From: Diphasiastrum complanatum
Taxonomy: Eukaryota; Streptophyta; Lycopodiopsida; Lycopodiales; Lycopodiaceae
DNA: 64,000 nucleotides
Assembly (NCBI GenBank): GCA_029204225.1
Contig: CM055096.1
Location: 77,176,828 to 77,240,827 of the forward strand
Direction: 5' to 3'
Of the stretch, positions 23,166 through 34,491 are shown one piece after another. Both the position numbers and the translations under genes were made by a program. The notes beneath the pieces were generated by a model. That model had not been told where the DNA came from. It was given only the letters and a program-made list of their open reading frames with translations, and searched no databases. Within the stretch, counting starts at the first letter, position 1, and every line of letters starts with the position of its first letter.

Positions 23166-23986
23166 TTTGAGATGGTTGTCACAAGTTCAATTCTATTATT
23201 TTAGTAATGAACATCTTATGGGGAAGGATGATGTAGTTGCAGATGCACTATAGAGAATATGGTCTTTATAGATAAACACATCCTCAAAGTCTATAGAGGA
23301 ATATGCAGCTTATTTGGTGGAACATCAAAGTGAATCCTTTAACGGAGGAGCACATGATGTTGTGCTCAAATTTAAGACTTGGCACAGTTTTTGCAATAAC
23401 TTCAATAAGTGTTTATTGGGTGAAAGACATTCAAGGAGAATATATGGAGGATCCAAATTCAAAAGAGATTTGGGAGGAATTACAAAACTCCAATTATGTT
23501 ATTCATCTCCATTATAGGAGGCAAAGTCAAATATTGTTGTATGATAATTCTAGAGTTGTGCTTGCCCTAAATCTAGGTTCATTATATAGCTACACTCATC
23601 TCCAAGTGTTGGGCATAGTGGAATGTTGAAGACACATCAGACAATCAGGAAGCTATTCAAATGGGCTGGTATAAAGAAGACTGTGTACACATATGTGCAG
23701 GAATGTATTCCTTGTCAAGTGAATAAGGTGGAACATATCATACCTCTTTTGTCGACAACGTCTAGAGGATATGATGGTATCTATGTGGTGGTGGACTTGC
23801 GTACAAAATATGCACATTTTCTACCTTATAAAACTAGTGATAGTGTAGCCCAAATAGCATATATATTCTTGAAGAACGTCTTCAAATTACATGGGATACC
23901 AAAGGAGATAGTGAGCGATAGAGTCGACAAATTTATTTCCACTTTCTAGAAGAATTTAATGGACAATTTGGGCACTAAACTATGCT
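23165..23986 (+). pseudogene. Ty3/gypsy RNase H end and integrase N-part
   Basis: The start (KDDVVADAL then a stop) is the typical end of Gypsy RNase H. The integrase zinc finger HHCC follows in the frame of 23623-23949 (GHSGMLKTHQTIRKLF, CIPCQVNK). The core shows GYDGIYVVVDLRTKYAHF and EIVSDRVDKFISTF. The segment with the first catalytic Asp is deleted between the zinc finger and GYDGIY. The gene is interrupted at 23987 by a DNA transposon and continues at 24976. Confidence 0.8.
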
Positions 23987-23988
23987 TA

Positions 23989-24975
23989 ACACTAGAGTTG
24001 CACACAAAAGTGTGCATTTTAAACACTTATTCAAAAAAATCATATTTCATAAACTACAATGAATCACATCAAATTCTTTCACATGTGTGTACTTCATATA
24101 TACATTTAGTGATTAAAAAATTTGAGACCTTCATTTTGAGAAAATTATACGTAAGATATGATGTGTCAAACATGTGGGGGTACTGATAAAACTTTGATAT
24201 TTTCATATATGCGACTACATTGTTGTGATTTTTACATTCAATTTTTAGCCTGTCTACTCTTATAAATCCAATATGATTATAGAAACATGTCTATCAAATT
24301 TTTTTTGAATTTGGAGATCTATAACGATAGATATGTGCATTCAAAGTTACCCTTTAAAGTGTTGATAAAAATCCCCAAAATTGGAAATATCATATATGAG
24401 TGTATAATATCATTATTTTAACAATGTTTTTTTGGTTTGTCTAGTTTAAAAAGTATTATATGACCATAGAAACATGTCTCTCAATTTTTTTTTTTCAATT
24501 TCGAGTTATGTAGAGATAGATATGTGCATCTAAAGTTACCCATGTCAAGTGCTGAAAAGTATTGAAAATTATTGAAAGGTGCTAAAAAGTTTCAGCTCTT
24601 TTGGAGACGCTTTTACAACACTTTCTTTGGTTGTTTACTTTAAAAAATCTTTTATGACCTTAGAAACATGTTTATAAAATCTTTATGAATTTGGAGTCCT
24701 ATATAGAGATATATACATGCACCTAAAATTACCCATGTGCAGTGTTAAAAAATGCTAAAAATTGAATATTTTTGGGGGCAAATTGCCATCAATTGAGAGA
24801 GAAAAAATTAAGTCTTCCAACAACACAATGAAGAGTCACGTCTAGTTCCACATACAATTGAAAGATTGAAATTTCAATCATTTGATGGCATGTTATGTCT
24901 TGTCAAGCGACCAAGGGTTTTATGCGCACTTTTGTGCACATGCACACAAAAATGTGCTGAAAACAACTCTAGTGT
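23989..24975. mobile_element. TA-flanked non-autonomous DNA transposon (MITE-like)
   Basis: A 987-bp insertion with perfect 12-bp terminal inverted repeats, ACACTAGAGTTG and CAACTCTAGTGT, flanked by TA on both sides (23987-23988 and 24976-24977). With one TA removed, the Gypsy integrase frame reads straight through the site, which confirms the boundaries. TA target duplication is known for Tc1/mariner-type transposons. The element has no transposase. Inside are three direct repeats of about 190 bp, each with AGAAACATGT (24281, 24468, 24662), and near both ends are CACAAAAGTG-type subterminal motifs. Confidence 0.8.
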
Positions 24976-25732
24976 TATGTATATCATTTTATCTAGAAAC
25001 TAATGGATAGTAGAAAGGATTAACCAATGACTGGTGTGCTATTTGCGACACTTCATTTCAAATCACCAGACTAGGTGGATGATCTGGTTGTATTTAGTTG
25101 AATCTTGTTATAATAACACTCCACACATGTTGATTGGGATGACACCTTTCTTTGCACTATATGGCTAGAAACCATTACAACCCATTAGTGTGGATTTGTC
25201 AGAGGTTATAGTTCCAGCAGTTGTGGACTAGGATATGCACATGAATGATATTTTGAAAGCTAACTAGGAGCATATTAAAGAAGCACATATACAAATAAAG
25301 CTGTACATTATTTAGAACAGTACTTTTTGTGATTTTGCTAAAGGATATTTTGTGTATTTAAGGTTACAAACTTATGGATACACTAAGCTGAAGAAATCTC
25401 AAAGCGAAAAGTTGGCTCCAAGATTCTATGGACCTTTCAAGATTGTGAAGAAGGTCGGGGAGTTGAATTATGAATTGGATCTACCATCAACAACCCGTAT
25501 ACATTGAGTGTTTCATGTCTCTCTTTTGAAGAAGAGATTGGGAGAACACTCAATAACAATTGGTAATCTACCACCTTTGGATCATGAGGGTAATATGGTT
25601 CTAGAACCAGCCAAAATTGTTAGATATCGGGACAAGGTATTGCGAAATGGCAAGATAATCAAAGAATATCTAATTCACTGGAAGAACCTCCCTAATGAAG
25701 AAAATTCTTCAGTCAACAACTCATTTGTTTAA
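24976..25732 (+). pseudogene. Ty3/gypsy integrase C-part with chromodomain
   Basis: After the transposon, the integrase continues with NNTPHMLIGMTPFFALYG, then KLKKSQSEKLAPRFYGPFKI and the VFHVSLLKK block typical of Gypsy integrase C-termini. The last open frame (25508-25732) carries PAKIVRYRDKVLRNGKIIKE and LIHWKNLPNEEN, the pattern of a C-terminal chromodomain as in chromoviruses. Several stops interrupt it. Chromodomains steer integration to marked chromatin. Confidence 0.8.
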
Positions 25733-25861
25733 CAATAGCCACGATTATTACCATGAAGTTGTTGGATATGACATTCTCCATTGATACTACTTAACTGGAG
25801 CTTTGAGTTTCCTAAGCAGACATCTTCATTTGTTAGGACAATCATGTTTAAGTAGGGGGAG

Positions 25862-27024
25862 TGTCATGTACTTTTAGTACATCAGAGCTTATCAATGCAT
25901 TAGAATATCCAATGTAAGCTTTGGAAGGCAAAAATGAGCTATTAGCCTTAGAAATAAGGCGGGTTCCTCTTTAGGCCCTCCAAAGTAAATAATAAAGATA
26001 AAAGTCCAATAGGGGCCCAAAGTACATTAAATAATACTTAATAGGGATAACTATCCCTTAAAATAGTTATGTTTAGTTAAGTTAGAGCATTGTCTATAAC
26101 TAGAATAGAGACATCAACTTTTGAATCTTTTGGCTCATTTGCAAGTGAAAGCTCTAAGCTTCCTCTTGTGAATACGAGCCTTGGGATTTCCAGATTCTAG
26201 ACCTTTGTTCTGGTACATGCACCACTACAATGTGTGCTCTGAAAAAAGAATGAAACTGTATTGCTATGGAGAAAGATTCTGTGCAGTTGGCATTCTTTGC
26301 AGCCACCACGATCTACCTTAGATGGCGCAACAGCTCTATGCCATCTTCTTGTACATACAACTGCACAAATGTAAATTGTCTATAGTTGATCATTATAATA
26401 AAATTATCAAGAGATCATTACAACCAAATGAAATAGGCTGATTTTATATACGTTCGGATGCTCATAAATGTCGAGATGACATCTTATTAGAGATAGACAC
26501 AGTTGATGCTTTCATGCATTGATTATTTATTTCTTTTCATTCTATGGAGATCCTTGTGTTTCTAGCTTTCTATGGATATGCTATCTTGAATGCTTTGTAA
26601 CTCTTCTTGCTTCTAGCTCTACTTTCATTGTAATTGCTATTTGCTTGGGATTTGGCACATGACTATCGAGGCCCATATGTGAAAGTGCAAAATGATCTAC
26701 ACACACTTGATTATTGGATCTATCTTCATGATTAGAAATCGACCTGCAACAATCTAATTTCAATTTCAATTTTTTGGGAAGGATAACTGGCAAGCGAAAA
26801 AAATTGTTCAAAACATTATAGAATAACGTAAAGGAGGATCCCTTCTTCTCTATGATGGAGCATTGCCTTAGATCACTTTAAATGCAAATATTGAGATCTC
26901 TCCAATAAGATTTAGATGTCATAATGAGCTTGCACTTTGCCTATTGGCTCAACAAGGTATGTGGTTTTTATATTGTGAGTTATCAAGTAAGCATTGTATA
27001 TTTGAAAATGGAAGATTGATAGGT
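25862..27024 (+). repeat. 3' LTR of the chromodomain Gypsy and following non-coding DNA
   Basis: A G-rich purine tract (AGTAGGGGGAG, 25851-25861) is followed by TGTCATGTACTTTTAGTAC, the expected LTR start. No second copy is in the window, so the LTR end cannot be placed; it may lie near 26400. The rest up to 27024 has no recognisable gene. Confidence 0.55.
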
Positions 27025-27029
27025 TGAGA

Positions 27030-27702
27030 AAAAGTCCTTTTCACAAGATATGTGGGAACTAGCCCCACTATCAATCCACCAAGTGTCTCTTGAGTTGCTA
27101 TTGCTTGTTGGTGAGGATGTAGATGCCATCAATAATACATCTACTTCATCATCATCCTTCTCATGTGCAAGGTTTCCTTGTTTGTCCTCCTCCTCTTGTG
27201 CTTTTAGGCTCTTGTAGCATTCGGATGCATAATTCTCCTTCTTTCTACAAAAGAAGCATTTTTGCTTTGACTTGTCTTATAAGCTTGATGTATCATCCTC
27301 TTCTTTGGCCTCCTTTGGATGCTTCTTATTTTCATTGGTCTTCTTTTTGTCCTTGAATGAGAAATTGGCTTTCTCATTTCCATCTTGCAAGGACAATGAA
27401 CTCATTCTTGCCTTGGTGTGGAGCATCCTACACTCTTCAGCCACTAATACATTGTTAAGTTTTTCTATACTTGGAAAAGTGTCTTGGATGGCAAAACTTT
27501 GTACTAAATTTGCAAAGTTATCTCCTAGACCATTAAGGACAATTTGTACAAGCTCTCCATCATGAATCTTCTCTCTAATGGAAGCCAACTTCGTATTTAG
27601 AGACTTGATTCTAAGCACATAATCTTGTGTACTCTCCTCACTTCTTCTCATGCTTCGCAAAATCTGATTTCTAAGCATGAGGACTCTAGAATGATGGGGC
27701 AA
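27030..27702 (-). pseudogene. Copia gag-protease fragment (element G)
   Basis: The minus frame 27277-27702 matches Gag of element C closely (QDYVLRIKSL, LNGLGDNFANLVQS, PSIEKLNNVLVAEE). Past a stop, the knuckle reads CFFCRKKENYASEC, with the zinc-binding His changed to Asn, and the protease signature WWIDSGASSHI is cut at 27030. It is a fragment of the same family as C in the opposite direction. No LTR is attached. Confidence 0.8.
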
Positions 27703-28499
27703 GGGAGATAAGAAAAACGAGAATGGAGAAGAGAGCAGGAATATTGCATAACAGCTCTCCCGTTCTAATCAGCTGCTAAATGCAAAAACAGTCTAATAGA
27801 TTGCTTATGCTAAATATAATCACAGTTTAAGTGTTCTAATTGCCCAACATGATCTTAAAAATCAATTCATACTCTCAAATGCAAGAGTACAGTCCACCGA
27901 AGAGATTAGAGATGGTTTGTGTGTGGTACTACTGAAATCGGATTCAATGTGAACTATAATTCTTAAATAAATGGAAGAGTAGTATGACATCGCGAGTTCG
28001 ATGTCAAAGATAGCCGTCATCTGATCAGAAACTGAAGAGCCGTAGACGACCGTGTTCTGATTAGAGTGAGTAAACAAGCGCGATCAAACAACAATGAAAG
28101 TGCATTCAATTACAACAAGCATTCATCTACGTTGTACACAGATAAAAACATGTTGCTGTTATATTACACTGAAGCACAATACAAATAACAATTACAACCA
28201 AAATTGACGGCGCAATTGGGAGGCTCAAATAATATGTCTCATGGATGGAGCAACCACTAATCTGTGCTTGGACAATTTATTTATAGATTTCATCCATGTA
28301 TTAATTACATTGAATTTTTGTCACCTAATTAAAAAGCCGTTGTACTTGGAAGTATATGGCTTTTGTGACAACTGTACACAATAGTATATATGGTCAATAA
28401 TTCAGCATCATTGACGCGGACGAGGACGTCGTTGGAACGTTCCTCGTTTATTTTAGACGACCTTTGGAAATTTTCTCTTTCTTCATATTTTTCGCAATC
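27703..28499. other. Non-coding stretch, nothing recognised
   Basis: No open frame with known motifs on either strand. It may be LTR sequence of a neighbouring Copia fragment, but no repeat partner is visible. Confidence 0.4.
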
Positions 28500-29560
28500 G
28501 GCTAGGCTCTCTAGTTCTTCAGATGAAGTCCAGAATGATTAAAGTGCATACCTCTCAGGAACTATCCGAGTCCATGAGGATCTACAAACTTTTGGATGAG
28601 GATTTCTCCAGATCTACTCGAGCTAGTTTGGTGTGGTTTGATGATAGGTACTGTCAGCTGCTCGATTTCTGTAGCTGTAGCTGCACGTTTTGTAGAAGGA
28701 ACATCAATGTTGAAAGAATCCATGCTACGTAAAATAGGATGTAATGACATAGCATTGTTTATCGATGGTTGTTTGAAATCATAGTATGTATGTTCTTGAA
28801 ATACTATATCCCTAGAGACAAATACTACATAAACTTTATAAGTTCTATGTTCATCAGGATAGCCAATGAAAATACTTTTTTTTTGTCCTATGATCTAGCT
28901 TCTTCCTAAGCTGTTTAGGAATGTGAACAAAACATATACAACCAAAGATTTTTAAATGTCTGACACTAGGCTTGTGCCCATGTCAAACTTCATAAGGAGT
29001 CTTCTTGTTGATGACTTTGGTGCTGGATCTATTCTGCATGTAACAGGCTGTGGTAGTAGCTTCTGCCCAGAACTTTGCAGGTAGGTGTGCTTGATGTAGC
29101 ATGGATCTGGCTGAGTTGAGAAGAGTTCGGCTCTTCCTTTCTGCAATCCCGTTCTGTTGAGGTGAATAGGAAGTGGTGAACTATCTTCTAATACCATGTT
29201 CAGCCATGTAGTCGGACATCTCGTTAGAGATGTATTCGCCGAAGGCTTTAGATTTGTGCTTAATGAACATGACTGTAGACCATCTAGAATAATCATCTAT
29301 GAAAGTGATAAAATAGATTGCATCTCCTAATGACGGAGTTGGCATTGGACCACAGAGATCGCTATGTACAAGATCCAATACATGCTTTGTTTTGATGGAA
29401 TGTGATTTTAGAAACTTGCTTCTAGAGTGCTTCCCATAGATGCATGATTCATAAAAGAAAGATTTCCTATCTAATGAAGAAGAGAAATTTAGTCCATCAA
29501 CTAAATTATTACAACGCATATAAAAAAGTAATCTTGTATTCACGTGTTCAAATCGATTAT
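28500..29560 (-). pseudogene. Copia integrase of element H
   Basis: The frame 29181-29543 shows the end of the zinc-binding part (CIYGKHSRSKF) and the catalytic core start VHSDLCGPMPTPSLG (first Asp) with FITFIDDYSRWSTVMFIKHK. The frame 28952-29296 includes QNGIAERKSRTLLNSARSM (Glu) and the FGC block. A linker rich in Ser and Thr follows (28562-28750). The second Asp block is missing, and several stops separate the pieces. RT and RNase H of this copy are absent. Confidence 0.75.
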
Positions 29561-29569
29561 GCCACAGAA

Positions 29570-30324
29570 CAACACTGTCGTTTACATTTTCATTAGAGAT
29601 ACTAGCTAATGCAACTGAATTAGAGAGTACGTAAAGATTTTCTACTCTAGTGCATGTAGTCAGAGTAGTATCTTTCTCGAGTATTGTACACTACTTAGAT
29701 GAGAAAGTAACAGTATAGCCCTCATCAGTTCTCTTAGAGATTGATAACAGGTTCTTTGACAACTGAGGAACATGGACGTTAGGAACACAAATGGACAGAT
29801 CGTTATTGAAGCTACTCTTCATTGCTCCTTTGCCTTTCACGCATATGGTGCTAGAATCTCCGAGATAGATAAATTGGTCTCTGCTATAAGATGTGTACAA
29901 ATAACAAAGTGGCATTGCCCATGAATAGTAATTCTAACACCCTCCCTCAATGACAGCTTTGTTAGAGGTGTTACTTCATGCTTAACCAAGTACATCACAC
30001 TAAAAGTACATTATACTCCTAACTCTACTGATGTGGCATTTACGCTAGCAATTAGTGCAAAAATTTGATGTCATCAAATGGAGAATGTGTGGAACAATTC
30101 CATCACCCTCCCTTGAGCCAAACATCCCTTTAAGACTTTTCAGCTACAACCGTTAGATTCACTTCCTCTTTTTCTTTATCACTTTTAGTGGACTTCTTTG
30201 ACTTAAGATCCGCTTTCATCTTTAAACATTGATTCTTATAATGTCCCATCTTTCCACAATAAAAGCACTTAACGTTCTTAATGTTGCATCCTACGTTCTG
30301 ATGAGAATGGGATTTCGTAGTCAT
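29570..30324 (-). pseudogene. Copia zinc knuckle and protease of element H
   Basis: 30130-30324 has the knuckle CFYCGKMGHYKNQC followed by a Lys/Glu-rich linker. 29691-29915 has the downstream half of the protease (IYLGDSSTICVKGKG, VPNVHVPQLSKNLLSISK). The catalytic DSGA block itself lies in a broken stretch and is not clear. The capsid part upstream is missing. Confidence 0.65.
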
Positions 30325-31340
30325 GAAGGTTTAGCGAAGGAACCAAGTCTCTCTCTTGCGACTCAGATGGAGTTCAGATGCGTTCGTTAGGCACAGCCGG
30401 CTGAATCGCTCCTACGGTCCTCCAGAGTGTAGTCAAACACTGTTGATCTACGTTTATAAAATTAATGCAGCATTCAACATAGTTTCAACCAAGATGCAAA
30501 ACTAAAATGAACAAGAGAATTCAGACACACGATTAACAACAGACGCATTTGCATTCGAGATCAGACACAACAAGAAAATCATCTATATTGATCTTTCTCT
30601 GATTTCTTCAAGCGTTGCATGCAAATCCATGCAGTGCGTTGGCATGGAAGAAACACACTTCTCTCATGAGCAATCATCTCGCTTTACTAGCGGACAGTTG
30701 GATCTACAGATCCTAGATAGAATTGTCTTCGCACGCAGGCGGACATGTATTCTATATTTCGTCTTGATTGCTTACTTGCATCAGACTACTACGTTACACT
30801 GCATGTCTACTCTATTGATCTATATGTCAAGTATCATCCAGTAAGTATAGTCGCTCTATGTAAATCTAAGATTAGAGTGATCAAGCATCTACAACTAATC
30901 AGAGAATTACAAGAGTGGCAGATTAGCCACGACCTAAAATGTATCTGCTAACGTCATATCATCAGATCAGATAACTGTACTTCTGGGTACTTGCATGATC
31001 TCGCTGGTACTCTTTGGAGCATGGAGGGCAGGAGAAGGTTCGTTTCCGTCGTTGGTTTCGTTTTGGTCGTTTGCCTTCTCTCGTACTGGACCGCAAAAGA
31101 TTCTCATGCCAGACTGCAAAAGATTCTTGTTCATGAATCTTTCATATTCACGAACCGTTTGTCTTCGTCTGCTTTGACTTTTGTGTTCGCGAACCGTTCA
31201 TCTTCGTTTCCTTTGACTTTCGTGTTTGCAAAATATTTTGTGCTTCGTGTCTCCTGACTTTCGTGTTCGCGAACATCTTCGTCAAGATGAGGGTTGAAAG
31301 CTAGCAAGGCTTTGTAGTTAGAAACATTTCATTTCTTCAT
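30325..31340 (-). repeat. Probable 3' LTR of Copia element I
   Basis: On the minus strand, the RNase H of element I is followed by the purine tract TGAGAGGGAG (31341-31350) and then ATGAAGAAATG, so the LTR should start at about 31339. The other end is not defined because no second copy exists; it cannot extend beyond the element H coding region at 30324. A minisatellite at 31152-31280 lies within it. Plus-strand ORFs here show no known motif. Confidence 0.4.
31152..31280. repeat. 39-bp minisatellite
   Basis: Three successive units (31152-31190, 31191-31229, 31230-31270) of 39, 39 and 41 bp and a partial fourth. Each has a GAACCGTT-like start, a CTTCGT core, and TTTGACTTTYGTGTTYGC at its end. 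TTCGCGAA palindromes form at unit junctions. Confidence 0.8.
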
Positions 31341-31389
31341 CTCCCTCTCAAAGCATGATAGCTTTACTATCCCGAGACTGCTCCTTTGT

Positions 31390-32363
31390 CTCTCAAAGAG
31401 TCCTTTGTCCAGGGCTTTAGTGAAGATGTCAACAACCATGTCTTTCATTCCGATGAAGGTGGTCTGTAGTATCTTCTTTTCAATTAGATCCCTGATACTT
31501 GATCGTAATGTGTTTCGTTTTGGAATGGAACACGAGATCTTTTGTCAGGTGTATTGCAGAGGTGTTGGTCGTTCTTTGTTTCACCCAATTCGTCCAAGAA
31601 CTGCCTTAGCTAGATTATTTCGTTGGCCATCTTTGCTGCTGCAACATATTCTGCTTTGCAGGATGACTAGGCTACAACAGTCTGTTTCTTGCTGACCCAG
31701 AGACCTGCTGCTCCTGATGCAATGGTGCATCCTCACGAGACGCCTTTACAGTCGTCCTTGAGAGATGCCCAGCTAGCATCGCTATAGGAAAGAAACCTGA
31801 AACCTGTACCACAACAATAGCACAGCCCGTAGTCCCTCGTTAATTGAAAATATTGCAAAATTTGTATCGCAATCTTCCAATGTGTTGACTCTAGATTCGT
31901 GCAGAATTGGCTCATCCTGAACACTGCATAAGCAATATCAGGACGTGTGTTGTCTACAAGGTACATTAGTGATCCTATAAACTTCCTGTAAGGTGTGAGC
32001 TGCATTTGTTCTCTCTCTTCCTCACTCGTCGCTTGTCAGCACCGTCCCTGCGACCATTGGAGTGTTCGCTCCTTTGTAGTTCAGCATCCCAAAGTCCTCT
32101 AGGATCTTCTGGGTGTATCTGGACTGGTGAAGGTATAACCTACCTCCCTCGTAGTCCCTTTCAATTTGTAAGCCTAGGTAACACCTGGCTTCTCTCAGAT
32201 CCACTATCTCGAAATGTTTCGAGATGTCTGCCTTTACTTCAGCAATTAGCTGCTCACTCCTGCAAAGTATCAAAGTGTCGTCCACATACACAACCACAAT
32301 GATAATCTGCCCATCTGTAACTCTCATTAGGGCCCTTTTTGGACTCAAAAAGAGCTTCTTCAC
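31390..32363 (-). pseudogene. Copia RT and RNase H of element I
   Basis: 32022-32363 starts within RT and holds the catalytic motif VVVYVDDTLIL, then HFEIVDLREARCYLGLQIE and HQSRYTQKILEDFGM. 31733-32005 has KFIGSLMYLVDNTRPDIAYA and the RNase H start FLSYSDASWA. Further pieces down to 31390 include GLWVSKKQTVVA, AEYVAAAKMA and VVDIFTKALDKGLF in changing frames with stops. The N-terminal part is cut off where the LTR of element J begins. Confidence 0.8.
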
Positions 32364-32376
32364 TAATTATAATTAG

Positions 32377-33300
32377 TGTTAATGACAACATGTGTACCAA
32401 TAAGAGAGTGACAATTGAGATGGAATGGTCCATATGACATGGGACATCCAATGGTGTAGATTGGATCTTTAAATTCTAACTCACCCACTAACCCTCCTCT
32501 AACTCTACCTCTTCAACTCACATCAATGATAGTAGAAGCAGAATCGACATCAAATTCTTCGACATCCTTCGAGTTTGAGGTCCACATCATCACCATCCTG
32601 TCAACTTGCTCAGCCTTGTCCGACGCAAACTATGTTACAGTTCACTTCAGTACTTTTTAGTAACTGCATTGTTTCACTCTAGTTTCCCACACAGTCACTG
32701 TAACTATTCCATGTATAAATACATAACAACAACTCATGAATATATATGCATTCAAGTGAGTAGAGTGATGAATGGATGGATGAGTGACAACAACATGAAT
32801 AATAATTTAGCATGATTCAGAGTTCCTTTGCAAACTCCATTGTATTTTATTACCTTAGGATCAGAGAGATTTAAGAGAGTGAAAGTTGTTCAAGAAGTAG
32901 AGATAGTTATTCAATCTGTAGCTAGCTAAGTAAGATCACAACACATAGTGCGCTATTACCGTAAACCATTCAAGGGCACAGGATCATGATCTGATCGTTG
33001 TATTCACAACAACTTAATTCAGATTCTCTATTTTCTTATGTGTGTTCCACTGTGAATGCTTTCTGATATTTTCTCTCTCATTGATACTCACTCAATTCAG
33101 AATGTCTAATCTTGAAGGAAACATGGTTGTCTGAGACGCCTAACTGTTTCGCTCCCTTCATGGTTGTCTTCAACACCTACAAGACATTCCTCCTGTTGAT
33201 CTAAGTTAAGGTCTGAAACTATAGTTTGGCAAAGCTCCTATTATAATTTCTATGTTGAGTTCTCTTTCCTATTCCGCACCTAATCACGAGAGACCGAACA
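32377..33300 (+). repeat. 5' LTR of Copia element J
   Basis: The end is fixed by the primer-binding site at 33304-33316, with the LTR ending ...CCGAACA. The start is inferred from TGTTAATGACAACATG at 32377, directly after the truncated RT of element I; this gives 924 bp. No second copy exists here, so the start is provisional. Confidence 0.5.
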
Positions 33301-33303
33301 GAG

Positions 33304-33316
33304 TGGTATCAAAGCC
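33304..33316 (+). promoter_or_regulatory. Primer-binding site of element J
   Basis: TGGTATCAAAGCC, one base different from the initiator tRNA-Met complement, placed three bases after the LTR end. Confidence 0.8.
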
Positions 33317-33375
33317 TTCATTCCAAACTACTATTAGTATTCGAGACTGTTTTACAATTTCTTAGATCATTCATC

Positions 33376-33781
33376 ATGAAAGGTACATCTTCAAAAATCC
33401 GCTTGATCAATAAGTTCAATGGTGATGACTTCCACATGTGGAAGTTCAAAACAAAGATGATACTCACTGAAAAAGAACTCTGGGGATACGTCAACAGTTC
33501 GATAGCCAAGCCGAGTGAACATGACATGCTGACCACCTGGGAAGCTAAGGATGGCAAAGCTCTTGGCATTGTATTTCTGAATCTTAAAGATTCACAAATA
33601 GCTCATGTAGCTAATTGTTCCAATTTAAAGAGACATGGGACATTCTTACTGGTCTATACAAAATGACAGATGTATCGACTTGTCTCTTTTTGAGAAAGAA
33701 GTTTCCTTCAAGATGAGTGAAGCAATCTCAGTCATTGATCATCTAAATGAATTCGAACAGCTATTCAATGTTGGAATCTTT
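33376..33781 (+). pseudogene. Copia gag N-terminal fragment of element J
   Basis: ATG 33376 opens a Gag start (KFNGDDFHMWKFKTKMIL, KDGKALGIVFLNLKDSQ). A frame change near 33640-33660 leads to EAISVIDHLNEFEQLFN, the usual middle of Copia capsid. The sequence then stops abruptly at the primer-binding site of another, oppositely oriented element (K). Confidence 0.75.
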
Positions 33782-33783
33782 GA

Positions 33784-33796
33784 GGCTTTGATACCA
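33784..33796 (-). promoter_or_regulatory. Primer-binding site of element K
   Basis: On the minus strand it reads TGGTATCAAAGCC, next to the LTR at 33798-34491. Confidence 0.75.
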
Positions 33797-33797
33797 C

Positions 33798-34491
33798 TGT
33801 TGAATCTTCGGGGCTTTGATTTCACTGATGGGTGAATTGTCGATGTCGCTAGATTTGATATCACTACTGGGGCGTGATATCCAAAACTAGTCTTCGTCGA
33901 GATTCACCGATATGAGCTCAGATGGAGCAGATCTGTCGAACAAAGCTATAGCTTCACTCCGCAATCAGAGATCCTCCGAGCCACAGATAGCTACTGCTAA
34001 TTTGATGCTAAATTATGAATAGTAGATAATGTCATATGACAACAAAAGTATATATACCATTGATTTGAATAAGCAGCACAAAGCTTTCAAAGATTGCACA
34101 CACATAGAGCAATAGGAATTGCTATTTGTCTATATTAACAAAATCAAGTATACAGCTTTGATCCCTTTTGAGAGTGTTGTCTATTTCCCAGATCAGTGTG
34201 TGGAGGTAAGAGAGGTGTTTTCCCTTACCATGGACTAGCTACTGCTAGCACTTAATCGTTGGTATGACAATATGCATATGCTACTACAAGACTGCATTCA
34301 TCGACCTATTTCACACACACTCTACAATGTATGCTTCTGCTTTCATTCATATTGTCTGTATCCGATCTCCAATACATATAATATGCTTGATCTGAGTACA
34401 AGAACTAATTAGCTAAGCATTACAAGATAGTTTAAGCTAAAAATACAGCTAACTATTTCTTGCTACTCCACTTAACTACAAGGGCTTAACA
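33798..34491 (-). repeat. Lone LTR of element K
   Basis: On the minus strand it starts TGTTAAGCCC and ends GATTCAACA before a primer-binding site; 694 bp with canonical TG...CA ends. Only the primer-binding site of the internal region remains. To its left lies Gag of element J in the opposite direction, so the two elements meet in a rearranged junction. Confidence 0.65.

Noticed and set aside
30629-31257. Cluster of plus-strand frames of 60-88 aa
   Set aside because: They lie in probable LTR sequence and a minisatellite, show no protein motif and overlap each other in different frames.
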